Source: Clarkia xantiana subsp. parviflora
Lineage: Eukaryota > Streptophyta > Magnoliopsida > Myrtales > Onagraceae
DNA: 64,000 nucleotides
Assembly: GCA_036873135.1 (NCBI GenBank)
Contig: JAPTYO010000002.1
Span: 39,237,452-39,301,451, forward strand
Direction of reading: 5' to 3'
Shown here: positions 32,701 through 45,200 of the stretch, piece by piece
How positions within the stretch are numbered: the stretch's first letter is position 1
Layout of the letters: each line of letters opens with the position of its first letter
Position numbers and translations under genes: made by a program
The notes under the pieces: generated by a model
Databases searched by the model: none
Told to the model about the DNA's origin: nothing
The model's input: the letters and a program-made list of their open reading frames with translations, nothing else

Positions 32701-35320
32701 GGTCGCGGAAGTCGACACACATCCGCCACTTCCCGTTGCTCTTCCTTACCAGCACTGGGTTGGCTACCCACGTCTGGAATCGGATCTCCCTAATGAACCC
32801 AGCATCGAGCAACCTGCCAACCTCCTGCTGGATTGCAATCCTCTTGTCTGCCCCCATCAGACGTCTCTTCTGCGCGATCGGCTTGATCATAGGGTCGATA
32901 TTCAGTTCATGCTCGATCACGTCCCGGCTGATTCCTGGCATATCATTCGGGGACCAGGCAAACAGCTCCTTGAATTCTTGCAAGAGCGCAATCAACTCCT
33001 GGGCCCTTTCGTCGGATAAGGCAGATCCGATTTTTACCCTCCTCTCGGGCACATCTATCTCGACTTCTTTTAGGTCCTCCATGGGGGCGGGACGCCCAAA
33101 CTCCTCTCGAGGGTCAGTGTCTGTCTGGAGAACTGACATAGCCTCCTTCCTCGATCTCCTTGTGGCGTTGACATAGCATCGTCTCGACGCCACCTGGTCG
33201 CCTTTCACCTCGCCAACCCCATTCTCGGTCGGGAACTTCAGTTTTTGGTGGACAGTCGAGGCTACCGCCATCAGAGGGTTGATTGTGGTTCTTCCAATGA
33301 TTGCATTGTACGTTCCTGTGGATTCGACCACCACGAACTCCACATCTCGCTTCTCCATTTTCCAGCCACTGCCGAACCACACGGGCAGTGTGATAACCCC
33401 TAACGGATAAGAGGTTGTGCCACAAAATCCTACCATCGGGAAGTTAACCTCCCGCAAATCTTTCTTCTTCTTCCCCATCTGCTCCAGGGCGTCGGAGAAG
33501 AGGATGTCGGAGGAGCTTCCTCCATCAATGAGGATCCTCTTCACTTCGAATCCTCCTACATCCAGTGTTACTACTAGGGCATCCTCGTGGGGGGTCTCTA
33601 CTCCCTCCAGATCCTTCGCCGAGAAGGTGATCTCCATCTCCTCCTTCGGAGTCCACGACCGCGATCTTTTTCCCAAAACTACTGCGACTGGCACTTGGTT
33701 GGCATAACGCTCCCGAGAGGACGATGTGTCTCCACCTGCAGCGAACCCTCCATGGATCACATTAATAATCCTCTTCTGTCGGGACCCGGATGGGCCCTCC
33801 GAAGGCTCTGCGTCGGACCTTCTCTTCCTGGGGGACCTCGATCGAGATTTGGACCTTGACCGAGATCGTGAACGGGGCTTGCAGCGCGAGTCTCCCACGA
33901 ACTCCTTCAGCTTACCCCTCTGGATAAGCTTCTCTATTTCCTTCTTCAGCTCTCGACACTGGTCAGTGTCGTGACCGGAGGCCCGATGGAATCGGCAGTA
34001 ACGGTCGGTGCGGGAGCCCAACTTTTCTCCTTCCTTCCTCTTGGGGAAACGAGCGAGGCCTTGCTTCTCCATTACCGCCAAGACCTCTTTCAAAGGTCTG
34101 TTGAGGGGGGTAAACTCCTCCCTCTGATGGTCCCTTTTGGTCGAACGCTTATCCTCCCTCCGATCAGAACGTCCTCGACTCCGACTACCCTCGGAGCTAT
34201 CCTTCCTGTGCCGGTTGTCCAATGGTTTGAACAAGTGCTTTCCTTCGTGCCCCTTGGGAGGAGCCAGTTCTCCGGCGGCAATCTTCGACTCCTGGACGTC
34301 GATCTGCTGTTTTACCCTCGCCTGGAGTGCCTCCATGTTCCAGACATTTTTGGCCGCGATGCTGTGCAGTAAGTCGGAACCGTAGGGGGGTTTAAGGTTT
34401 TTCAGGAAGGTACGGATGGCCTCGCCCTCCGATATTTCCTCATCCAGCTCAGTCATGCCAGCCGTGTAACGCTGGTAGTATTGGGCCAGCGATTCGTCGG
34501 GCCTCTGGACCACCTCATGCAGGGTCCGAACGCTCTTCAGAAGCCGTCGACGCCCTTGATACTGGGCGATGAATCGCTGATGCATATCCTTCCAACAGGT
34601 GATACATCCAGTGGGCAGACTGTAGAACCACGTCATCGCCTTCTCCCCGAGGGTGCTTGGGAACAGGGCGCAGATAACATCCTCATCTGGGGTCCTGCCC
34701 ATGCATGCTGTCAGGTGCTTCTGTACGTGGCGAACCGGGTCCGCGTCCCCGTCGTACTCGTCTATCTTCGGGATACCCAAACCTGGAGGGGCCAGGGTAT
34801 GAATCAGCCTGGGCACGAAGGGATGGGTTTCCTGACTCCCCAGCTCCGACATCATGGGCTTCTGGTCTCCCATACAGATACCCACAATTCTCACCACCTG
34901 ATCGGCAGTGAGGGGACCATTCAAGGGAATGGTCCTTTGCTGCACTGGCCCTGGTCCATCGACCACAAAATTCTCCGCCGGTGCTGGATTAGGGGGAATG
35001 GGCTGTTCCCTTAATGGAGGAGGTGGAGGCAAGTTGTCGTCCCCCTGCCTTCTGGGAGTATCTCGCCGCGGAGGGAGTGGCGGTAGATCGGCCTGCCTTC
35101 TAGCAGCTTCTCTTCGGTCTAGGAGGGCCTCCATGGCCTCCATGAATAGGGGCATGGCCTCTGCCACTACCCTGGCCAGCTCCGGATTCGGGGCAGGTGC
35201 TTCGTTCCGGCGAGTGCTGTCACCCTCATCTCTCAGAACCTGATGCTGGGTAGCATCCTCGGGGGGATTGCTGGCGGCCGGCACCTGCTTGCCTGAGCGC
35301 TGCGGTCTGTTGCCAGCCAT
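29745..35320 (-). pseudogene. Element C gag-pol, broken by one stop and one frameshift
   Basis: Minus-strand polyprotein near-identical to the intact one in D. From 35320 it runs gag, altered zinc knuckle, protease and RT (1089 codons) to a TAA at 32053-32051 where D has CAA (Gln 1090). The frame then continues through RNase H and integrase (31978-30440) until a single G is missing in GGG near 30472, shifting the frame within integrase; the rest (30467-29745) continues with the second catalytic Asp and Glu and GPYKIVGMPAPNAY. At several sites where D differs, C agrees with E (I302, R866, F1159, G1196, R1767, R1783). It cannot make full-length product by itself. Confidence 0.95.
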
Positions 35321-35370
35321 GATATGGAATCAGGGGGAAGCGAACTTACTTTTGGCTTTTTGTTGCGCTT

Positions 35371-35386
35371 CCCACAGACGGCGCCA
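35371..35386 (-). promoter_or_regulatory. Element C primer-binding site
   Basis: Minus strand TGGCGCCGTCTGTGGG one base after the 5' LTR end; the same site is found in D, and E has TGGCGCCGTCTGTGAG. Confidence 0.9.
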
Positions 35387-35387
35387 A

Positions 35388-36036
35388 TGTTGGATCACGG
35401 CGGGAACTCCGGTTACGGTGACAGATTCCTTAGCTCCTCGCAATCCTGCAGAAGGGGAATAGAGGGCAGTGGCCCAGAATCCCTCTCCGATGATTAACGT
35501 AAGTACGGCAGTCAACAGAGCAAGCAAGCAGTATGTGTGTCTGTGTAAAACGTAACCCTAATCTGGAATAACCTCCCTCCTTTTATAGAGGAAAGGCTAT
35601 CCCAGTTACCTGATTAGGCGGTTAGATCGTGATCCACTATCCCGCGTATCTCGCCATATATCTTGCCCTGTATTTTGTACAGTTGTTCGTATCCCACATA
35701 TCTCGCCCATTATATCACTACTGTGATCGTGGCGAGATTTCCGGGATTGTGCTCTTACTGGCAAGTCTCGATCATTATTGGAGACTCCCAGGCTGCATCG
35801 TTGAGGATTCGGAATCGGGGAGTGGCGTCAACTCCCATATCGGGACCGACTACGTCCAGGTCCGATATTTTCAGGGCTCTCATCTATCGGAGCCATACTT
35901 ACTCGGGGCTATTCGATGTCGGGGCCTCCTTCTGTCGGAGCCCTTAGCCTTCTAGCAGCCCAGCTCCTAGCCCAACGGGCCTAGTCGCCGTCTGCCAATC
36001 GTTAAGGGGCCTAACGGCCTCCGCCGGGGCCCATCA
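35388..36036 (-). repeat. Element C 5' LTR
   Basis: 649 bp; TATAAAA at 35587-35581 should start the sense transcript. Differs from the 3' LTR at two sites I can see (35423 region ACAGATT for ACGGATT, and 35875 region TCAGGGC for TCGGGGC). Confidence 0.96.
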
Positions 36037-37531
36037 CCTCTGAAAATTATCAATTTATTATTATATCTCAAAACCAATTTCAACGATTTTATTTTTTTAA
36101 AATTATTTTAAACTAAACTCAGTTATTTTAGTTTGATTTTCTTACCCCACGCGGTGCGTGGGGTTAGTAGCTAGTATTATATTAATTCGGCATCGGAAGC
36201 CCTCTGGCTGACACGTGGACAGTTTTTCCTGTCACCGTTTCCTAATTTGATCAGAATTTAATAGGGTTCTCTGAATTTAGATACATAATATTGATTGATT
36301 TGAAATTAAGAAGTATTTTTATCTCCTATTTTGGTCTCTACGCAATTTAAAGAAATAAATTAATTAAAAGTTTCCTTTTTAAATAATAAATCTATACAGT
36401 TTGGCTCCGGAAGACCATAGGCCGCCATGTAGGCAATATATAAATTATTGTTTTCGTTAAATAAAATTTTCTAATTTTTTTCATTATATATATAATGTAA
36501 ATAACGGACGGCTCCAATAATAAACCATATTAGCTAAATGTATATAATAATATATATTATATATAAAAACGATTCTTTAATCCTCTTCAAGAGGGAAAAA
36601 AATCTTCTTAATATAAACACAACATTATATGAGATCTTTTACATAGAAAAACATATTTATATACATAAATAATTTTATTTAATTTGGCAAAAATCAACTC
36701 TTTATTTTCTATGAAAATAAATATTATTTACTAATGAATAATAAATATATAGTTTCTAAAAGTTTATACATGTATTAAAGTAAATGTATATATTGTATTT
36801 ACGTTCCAACACTATATAATTCTTATAATTATATATACTATATTGAACCCACAGTGGTATTAGATGAGTGCATCAGCGCAGATTTTGCAAACCGGGGTCT
36901 TCCATGAGAGCTAGATACAAAATATTTCTCGGGGCCATCATGAGAGCTATCATGAGTTTTTTTTTGCAATTTAGGGCTATGATGGATGTGGAAAGTGGAA
37001 TCCGAGTCAGTCGAGTTCGTTGTAATGTATTCTCATATTCAATGGATAATCCTTGATCTTTCTCACGTCGTTACAATTGTGGCGCTACATAATCGGGCTC
37101 AACTATAGCTAGCTACAAAATTAGTCAATGCAAGAGAGGTAAATATTATATGTTATGTATCATAATAAACTTTAAGTGCTTCATATAAAAGTGTTTTAAC
37201 ATGTATAATTATAAATATGGTATTAAACGTACAAAATATTCATGTTCGCCTTAAAAAACAATTTTTTAAATTATATTTGTTTTGTGTGTTTGTAGATAAG
37301 AGGGAGAGATCGAGTGCAATGATATGGCAGAAGCAAACAACAATGCAAAAACTACTATAATTAATGAATGCTCAATCTATGAATAGTAGTTATACTTATA
37401 TTTCTCACTCTAAAAACCCGCAAACTAACAAGACAGACCATCACATTGTAAGTATATATTTCATACATAACTTAGTTTTTTTTTTCTTCAGGAAACCTCT
37501 ATCGAGCGATAAAGAGATGTCATATATGGAG

Positions 37532-38180
37532 TGTTGGATCACGGCGGGAACTCCGGTTACGGTGACGGATTCCTTAGCTCCTCGCAATCCTGCAGAAGGG
37601 GAATAGAGGGCAGTGGCCCAGAATCCCTCTCCGATGATTAACGTAAGTACGGCAGTCAACAGAGCAAGCAAGCAGTATGTGTGTCTGTGTAAAACGTAAC
37701 CCTAATCTGGAATAACCTCCCTCCTTTTATAGAGGAAAGGCTATCCCAGTTAACTGATTAGGCGGTTAGATCGTGATCCACTATCCCGCGTATCTCGCCA
37801 TATATCTTGCCCTGTATTTTGTACAGTTGTTCGTATCCCACATATCTCGCCCATTATATCACTACTGTGACCGTGGCGAGATTTCCGGGATTGTGCTCTT
37901 ACTGGCAAGTCTCGATCATTATTGGAGACTCCCAGGCTGCATCGTTGAGGATTCGGAATCGGGGAGTGGCGTCAACTCCCATATCGGGACCGACTACGTC
38001 CAGGTCCGATATTTTCGGGGCTCTCATCTATCGGAGCCATACTTACTCGGGGCTATTCGATGTCGGGGCCTCCTTCTGTCGGAGCCCTTAGCCTTCTAGC
38101 AGCCCAGCTCCTAGCCCAACGGGCCTAGTCGCCGTCTGCCAATCGTTAAGGGGCCTAACGGCCTCCGCCGGGGCCCATCA
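37532..38180 (-). repeat. Element D 3' LTR
   Basis: 649 bp; minus-strand TATAAAA at 37731-37725. Private differences from the other three C/D LTRs at CAGTTAACTG (about 37752) and GTGACCGTGG (about 37871). Confidence 0.96.
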
Positions 38181-38195
38181 TTTGCCCCCAAGACG
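38181..38195 (-). promoter_or_regulatory. Element D polypurine tract
   Basis: Minus strand CGTCTTGGGGGCAAA directly before the 3' LTR, as in C. Confidence 0.8.
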
Positions 38196-38428
38196 TGAGG
38201 GACTTATAGTGCGTCGCGTCTTCCAACGTCGGACTCTTCTGCATCCCCGTCGGAGGCCTTTGTGTGGAATGTCGGAAGCCATTGCCTTGGATCTTTTCAA
38301 GATCCTTTGGGATCCTGCTTGGATTCGAAGGGATTTCTTGATCAGACCAGCATTAAATGCTGATAGGAGATGAAGGAACGTTTCGGGCTCTGCGCGCCTG
38401 CCTGCTGAAAAAGCACTTTTTCAACCGT

Positions 38429-38610
38429 TCCAATACGTCATTACTCTTGTCTTATCTGTCCCATGCGTTCTGACGGTTCAGATTAAAACCGTTCCTATTC
38501 TCCGAATTTGCACGTTTCCCCTTGGACGATTATGATTGAATCGTTTTGAATTCTGTGGCTCAGTTTGTCCACCTCTTCAGTTCCCCTTTTCTGCTCTTAT
38601 AAAGCCCTAA
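38429..38610 (+). promoter_or_regulatory. Putative promoter of the element D antisense gene
   Basis: TACGTCA at 38434-38440 and TATAAA at 38598-38603, as in C except TATAAAG for TATAAAA. It drives the gene away from the 3' LTR. Confidence 0.58.
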
Positions 38611-38744
38611 CCCTAGGCACTGTTTCACCCTTCTTTTTACCTCTTCTTCTTTGCGATCCCAAGAGCTTTGATTCTCCAGATTTCGAGTTTTCACCGGCGA
38701 TTCGAGCAATTCAAGCTTTTCCGATCACGACCACTTCAACCACC

Positions 38745-41538
38745 ATGTCTGGTAAGGTTCTTCACCTTATTGCTCTTTTCCTTTTCATCTTTGGTTTTCT
38801 TAGGTTTCAATTTTTCCCTCCTTCCTTCCCTCGACGATTTTAGCCGAGGGATCTGCTACTGTTGGCCAACCCTTCGTCTTCAAGTATCTCAAGAACACGC
38901 TTGCGCCCATTAGCTACGATAGGGCTTGTAGAGAGTGTGGTATTTTTGAATCCTCCTTCGGGGCCCGCTATCCTTATGAACAATTCAACTCTCGTGAGGC
39001 TCGAACTACGCTCCCCAAAGGAGATGAGGTGTTCATCTCCCCAGGGCAGATTCGTGCAGGAATTCGACTGCCCTTCTGTCCGAGTTGGGTGGAGCTGTGC
39101 AACCATTATAAGACGTACCCTACGACCTTCTCTCCACACGCAATCCGTACATGGATTGCTTTCCAAGTGTGGTGTGATATCAATGGGGAGGATTGGAGCT
39201 ATTCCCTGGAGCTCTGGCGGGTTCTCTACAAGATGACCTGCAACAAGGACGGAATCTGCTCCTTTACCCCCCGCCAACCCGAGGGGACCGATGAGCAATA
39301 TAGAGAGATGGGCTGGGACAGGAAGGTGTCCTGGAAGATTTGCAAGGAACGGGCCATCATCTCCGACAAAGGGAACGACAATGCTAATTGGAAGGAGCAA
39401 TACTTCTTCATCCAGCCTGGTCCCATCGAGTGGCCGAGGACCACCGTGGAGGCTGATCCCCCCGTGCCTTTCCGTTCGTGGTCGGAGCAGACCAAGAGGG
39501 CCTTGATGCTTATCCAGGCTCGTCGCTGGGAGAAGGGTTACCAGCCCTTCGAGGCCACTTCTGTCACTGACCAACAGCGGGTCAAGATTGGGATTATGCT
39601 GATCGATCCCAAGGCCGGGGGAAAAGTTCGTGATGGTGTTTCCAATGTAATTCTCTGGGTAATCTTCTAATTGTTTCTTTTTTCCACTGCTTACAGCCCC
39701 TCGATCATCGCTGACCGCCCGTCTGTTTCAGGAGGATACCGATGCCTCCCACTCACTGAAGCGCAAGAAGAAGCCCTCCCACCGAAAGACTTCTGCCCTG
39801 TCGGGGCCGTCCAAGAAGAAGGCGAGGACCTCCGAGGCCCCAGGGTCTGCCCCCTCCTCCGAGGGGCGCACTAATGTGGATGTGGTCAGAACCGCCTTCA
39901 ACGTCCGCTCCGAAAAGGAAGGTAAGGAAGTTTTTCGTGCTATTAAAAGATATAGGGAGTTGGTACCTCAAGACCTTCAGGCCTCCGATATGGAAGGACG
40001 GATTAGAGATGTCAGGAATATCCTTCGAGGGGAAACTCCACATGTTCTCGAGGCGGGATATTATGACTTTTTCGGCAAAGAAAGATTTATGGAGCGTTGT
40101 TTAATCTGGAACACCGATATCAAATTAATTCCTCGACTTATTCGCCCCGCTGCAGGTCCTGCGGACGTCGCCCCTGCTGCACCTGCCTCGGACTCCGCGC
40201 CTGCAGCGGAGCCGGTGGTGGAAGATGCCCCGACGGAAGCCCGGGGCGAATTCGGCCGGGTGACCAGCTTGGAGGACTCCCCTTCCGATGATCGAGCTGA
40301 GGAGGAAGGCCTAATCCTCCGAGGGAAATCGAGGTTGACTCCCGCGAAGTCATCTGGTGGGAAGGCATCTCCACTTCCCACCACGCCGCCATCGTCATCT
40401 GCTCCGCCATCCTCGCCAGTTAGGGGTGCGACCCCTGAAGCCCGAGTAGGTGAAGAAGATGGAGGGGCTCGTCTGGTAGTACCTCCATTCCCCTTGGATG
40501 GAGACTACTACCAGGCCTTCTCTTCTGACCAGGGCTCCGAGCCTTGGAGACCGGTGGAGTCCCTTCAGGGGATTCCTCTACATCGGGGGTGCCAGGAGAA
40601 GAACCTGGCCTTGCACCTGGTGTCGAGCTCGATCCCGCCCTCACTGAGGCGTCCCCTCTCTCTGGAAGGGGAGGACATCGAGGCGGACATTCGGCAAATG
40701 GCTGTCAGTCGAATAGAGGTAAGTATACTTTTCTTTTATTCATCTGGGGGTACTCCGACTTTTTGAATACTAAGCTATATTTTGCCCTCAGGAAATGGCG
40801 GACCAGGATCGTTGCTTCGGCTACATCCTGTCTTTGCGGGAGGCTTTGGAGCGAGAACGGGCCAACTCCAACCTCGAGAGCTTGACCAAGCTCCAGGAGG
40901 ACCTAGCTGCCTCCGAGGCGTCAAGGCTCCGAGCGGAGGAGGGTAAAAAGCGAGCTGAGGAGCGGGCCGAAGAGGTTAGGCAACAGGCTGAGGAGGATAG
41001 GCAGCGGGCCGAGGAGGTCAGGGCCAAGCTTGCTCAAGAGGCCCAATCCCTGCAAAGGCAAATTCTAAGTCTTGAGAGCTCGCTTAGGCGAGAGCAGCAA
41101 GCGGCCATGGCGGATCGGAGCCAGGCTGCCTTCGAAAAGGCAGCGTTGCAAGAAACTGCTGAGCGGCTGAAGCTTGAGAAGCAGAGGGCCCTCGCGGAAC
41201 TAGAGGAGGCAAAGGCGGATTACTCTGCCCAAATAACAAACGCGAGGGTCCAGGGCCGCGAAGAGTACCGGAGCTCGGAGGACTTCAAGGCGGATGCGGC
41301 GAAGCATTGTCAAGAAGATTTGCAAAATGCCATCCTTGACATTGTCGAAGAGCTTAATGAGACCTACGGGGATTCCATCGACTTGAGGAAGTCCAAGACT
41401 CTCGGCCCAGCCGCAGAAACGTACCTAAGCCTCCCATCGGAGAGCTCCTCCGAAGACGCCGACGAGCCTCCTGCCAATCCTTCTGAGCCTGCCCCTCCAA
41501 AGCCCTCCGAAGATTCAACGCCCCGGGACCGAGTTTAA
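38745..41538 (+). CDS. Element D antisense gene (spliced, four exons)
   Basis: Same model as in C: exon 1 38745-38751, intron to 38843, exon 2 38844 to about 39658, exon 3 about 39732-40718, intron 40719-40791, exon 4 40792-41538. The single base by which D lacks C sequence here (TTTTAG for TTTTCAG at 38841-38843) is inside intron 1 and leaves an AG acceptor, so the coding frame is unaffected; the unspliced frame, by contrast, is broken. Amino-acid differences from C are few (for example H/N and H/P near the RPAAG segment, R/S before the exon 3 donor, R/Q and L/M in the coiled coil). All exon junctions keep GT/AG. Function unknown; nuclear basic patch and coiled coil as in C. Confidence 0.75.
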
Positions 41539-41677
41539 TTTGTTAAATCTTAAGTCCTTGTACTCCTTCCTCATTTTCTCCTTTGTATCGAACCTCTTAG
41601 GCCTTCGAGCCTTTTATCAATCGTCTCTTCAATTATGTTCTTCATAGCGCTTTTATCGGACCCTAAGGGCCTTAAGG

Positions 41678-42091
41678 CTTTTAATCGAACCTTAAAGACT
41701 TAAGGATTTTCGGACGTCCAATGACGCTTTTTAATCGAACCTTAAAAACTTTAAGGATTTTCGGACGTCCAATGACGCTTTTTAATCGAACCTTAAAAAC
41801 TTAAGGATTTTCGGACGTCCAATGACGCTTTTTAATTGAACCTTAAAAACTTTAAGGATTTTCGGACGTCCAATGACGCTTTTTAATCGAACCTTAAAAA
41901 CTTTAAGGATTTTCGGACGTCCAATGACGCTTTTTAATCGGACCTTAAAAACTTTAAGGATTTTCGGACGTCCAATGACGCTTTTTAATCGAACCTTAAA
42001 AACTTTAAGGATTTTCGGACGTCCAATGACGTTTTTTAATCGAACCTTAAAAACTTAAGGATTTTCGGACGTCCAATGACGCTTTTTAATG
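41678..42091. repeat. 51-bp minisatellite between converging genes of element D
   Basis: Same eight-copy array as in C, with one extra substitution (GACGTTTTTT, about 42031). It lies between the antisense stop at 41538 and the pol stop at 42218. Confidence 0.96.
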
Positions 42092-42217
42092 TATCAAGGA
42101 CAACTCAGGAATACTTTGATCAGATGTAACCTCTTTATTGATTGATGTCTTTAACATAGCATGCACCACTCGGGGCGATTTAATTACATCTTTGCGTCTC
42201 TACGGACGACTTATTTG

Positions 42218-45200
42218 TCAAACATGACATTTCTTCAGATGTTCACCACTAAAGGTGTTTCTTAATACACTTCCATCGAGGTCTTCTAACTTGTAAGCAT
42301 TCGGGGCCGGCATGCCTACGATCTTGTAGGGCCCTTCCCATTTCGGGGACATCTTGTTGATCCGATCTTGTAGGGCGAACTCGTTCCGACGTAGGACCAG
42401 TTCTCCCGCGTAGAACTGGCGCGACTTGACCTTCCGATTATAGTACCCGGCCGTCGCCAAACGCATCCGAGCTTGCACTATGTCGGCCTCTAGCCATTTT
42501 TCCTCTAGCAAGGATAACTCCAGGCGCCTTGTTTCGTCATTCGTCAAAGGTCCTATCCTGGCTCTTTCTGGACTCGTCGAGGGCTCATAGCTTCTGGTTC
42601 GATGGGACGCCACAGCGATTTCCACGGGAGCGACCGCCTCCGTCCCATAAACAAGTGCAAACGGGGTTTCACCTGTTGACCGCTTGGGTGTCGTTCGGAC
42701 CGCCCACAACACGTTCTCCAGCTCGTCTAGCCATTTTCCGTCCAAAGCGTAAACCCTCTTCTTCAAGCCCTCCATCACGATTTTGTTGGCAGCCTCCACC
42801 TGCCCATTGGTCTGGGCGTGACGAACGGATGCTGTCCGATGCTCGATACCAAATTCGTCCAGGAACGTCTCCAACTGGGCCCCATTAAACGGAGGACCAT
42901 TGTCACTAATGATCACCTTCGGCACCCCATATCTCGACAAAATTCGGGTCTGAAGGAACTTAATGATATGTCCTGCTGTTGTTTTGGCTAACGGCTTAGC
43001 CTCGATCCACTTCGAGAAGTAATCAATCGCGACCAGCAGATGTGTGCACTGGCTCTTTGCTTTCGGAAGGGGTCCCACCAGGTCAATGCCCCATTGTGCG
43101 AAGGGCCAAGCACTCCTAATGGACATCAAATCAGCGGCGGGGGCTGTGATATTCGAAGCGTATCTCTGACACGCGTCACAGGATCGAACAAGCGCCGTCG
43201 CTTCCTTATTCATCGTAGGCCAATAATATCCCAAGTTCAATGCCTTCCTCAGGATGGACCGAGCGCCTTCGTGACAGGCTGCGACTCCTTCATGCAATTC
43301 TCTCAGAATCCGAGTCGTATCAGGTTCGGCCACGCATTTCAAGAAAGGCGTCGAAAGCAAGCCCTTCTTGTACAACTGGTTATCCACCATCGCGTAATTA
43401 ATTGACATTCGTCGTAGTCGCTCCGCTGCCACTTTATCTTCAGGAAGTGCCCCCGTAGTTAAGTACGCAATTATCGGGGTCATCCAAGTGGGTTCCTCCT
43501 CTGACCCCGTTTTGATAGCGCACACCTCCGTTGGATCGGTTGTCGATAAAATCACCTTCTCCAAGAAGTGTATCCTCCGACTGTCTTCCAAAGGTGCCCC
43601 CAGGGCAAATTTGCTCAAGGCATCAGCCTCCACGTTTTCTTCCCTTGGAATTGCCTCGATATCAAAGCTCTTGAAGCTCTCTTTTAAGGTCCGAGCCTCT
43701 TGAAGGTACTTCTTCATGATCGGGTTTTTTGCTCCATATTGCCCCCGGACCTGATTTACAATCAAACTTGCATCACACTTCACCCGCAAATGTTCAATTC
43801 CAGTGCCTTTTGCGATTTTCAGCCCTGTTATGAGGGCTTCATACTCCGCCTCGTTGTTGGTGGCTCTAAATGTCAGGGCCAATGCATATCGAAGTGGCTC
43901 CGCCCCACCTGGCGGAATCAATATGAACCCTGCACCCGATCCGTCTGAGCTTGAGGAGCCATCTGTGTACAACTCCCAGGTGTTCTCCTTATTCGGCTGT
44001 TCCAACTGCCCTGCCGTCGGGACCTCGTCAGTTTTCCCGGTGGCGTCAGTTTTCCCGGTGGTTGCCCCCTCTACTGTTTCCGTTGCTTCAGGATCGGGAA
44101 TAGTAGATTCAACTATAAAGTCGGCCAATGCCTGCCCTTTGATAGCTGTTCTTGGAGCGAAATGAATTCGAAACTCGCTAAGTTCCACGGCCCACTTTAC
44201 TAGTCTCCTCGATGCGTCGGGTCGGTTCAAGAAGTGTTTCAATGGCTGATCAGTCAACACCGTAATTTCATGCGCATGGAAGTAGGGCCGTAACTTTCGA
44301 GCAGTAATAATCAACGCAGAGAGATACTTCTCAATCGGAGGATAATTCATTTCACTCTTGGCAAACGCCTTGCTTACATAATAGACAGGAATCTGATTGC
44401 CCTCGACAGCTTTAACTAGAACAGAGCTTATTGCAAATGCAGAAATGGCCAAATAAAGATAGAGCGGCTCGCCTGGAGCTGGCTTCGCAAGTGGCGGGAG
44501 GTCACGGAGATGTTGTTTGAGCGCTTGGAACGCCTCCTCACATTCAGCAGTCCATTCGAACTGTCGGTTGGCCCTTAACACATTGAAAAATGGCATCGAC
44601 CGGTCACTGGCCTTGGATAAGAAGCGATTCATCGAAGCCAGCCGACCGTTCAACACCTGCACCTCCCTATGGTTGGTCGGGGACTGCATCTCTTCTATCG
44701 CCCTTAGTTTCTCGGGATTCACCTCGATCCCCCTCTGGCTCACCATGAAGCCTAAGAACTTCCCAGAGTGGACTCCGAAAGCGCACTTGGCTGGATTCAG
44801 GCGGACCTGGTGGAGCTTCATCCTCTCGAAGGCCATAGCCAAATTACCGACATGGTCCGATGCTCGTCGGGACTTCACCAGCATGTCATCTACATAAGCT
44901 TCCATGGTACCTCCGATCATATCCCCGAACAGCTTGTTCACCATTCTCTGATAGGTCGCCCCCGCATTTACCAGGCCGAAAGGCATGACATCGTACTGGA
45001 AGACTTCGCTGTCAGCGTAGAAGGCGGTGTGTTGGGCATCCTTCTTCGCCATCTTTATCTGGTTATAACCAGAATAAGCATCCATAAAGCTCAGCAGCTC
45101 ATGCCCCGATGTAGCATCCACTAGCTGATCGATCCGCGGGAGCGGATAACAGTCCTTCGGACAGGCCTTGTTCAGGTCGCGGAAGTCGACACACATCTGC

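Larger units (their letters stand above)
25058..36036 (-). mobile_element. Tat-type gypsy retrotransposon C (10,979 bp)
   Basis: Reads on the minus strand. Identical-length 649-bp LTRs (25058-25706 and 35388-36036) differ at two positions by my count. CCTCT at 25053-25057 and 36037-36041 is a perfect target duplication. In element order: 5' LTR, primer-binding site, gag-pol (broken), a 51-bp minisatellite, the 3' end of a converging antisense gene, its promoter, polypurine tract, 3' LTR. It sits inside Helitron H1. The very similar LTRs point to recent insertion. It is near-identical to D but has a different target duplication, so it inserted independently. Confidence 0.97.
22481..36174 (+). 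mobile_element. Helitron copy H1, interrupted by element C
   Basis: The left end begins TCTATATTATATTAATTCG and continues GGAAGCCCTCTGTCTGACACGTGG in pieces shared with H2 and H3. The right end has the stem CCCCACGC/GCGTGGGG with a 3-nt loop (36145-36163), then TTAGTAG and CTAG (36171-36174) followed by T, the standard Helitron 3' terminus (hairpin, CTRR, insertion before T). Without element C it is about 2.7 kb and shows no Rep/helicase coding, so it is non-autonomous. The exact 5' base is uncertain. Confidence 0.7.

Noticed and set aside
32694..33176. Plus-strand frames of 100-180 codons across C and D gag-pol
   Set aside because: Shadows of a GC-rich conserved coding sequence; the polyprotein on the other strand explains them.
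38840..39574. 244-codon minus frame opposite the antisense gene exon 2
   Set aside because: Shadow of a conserved exon on the other strand; E shows no matching frame.
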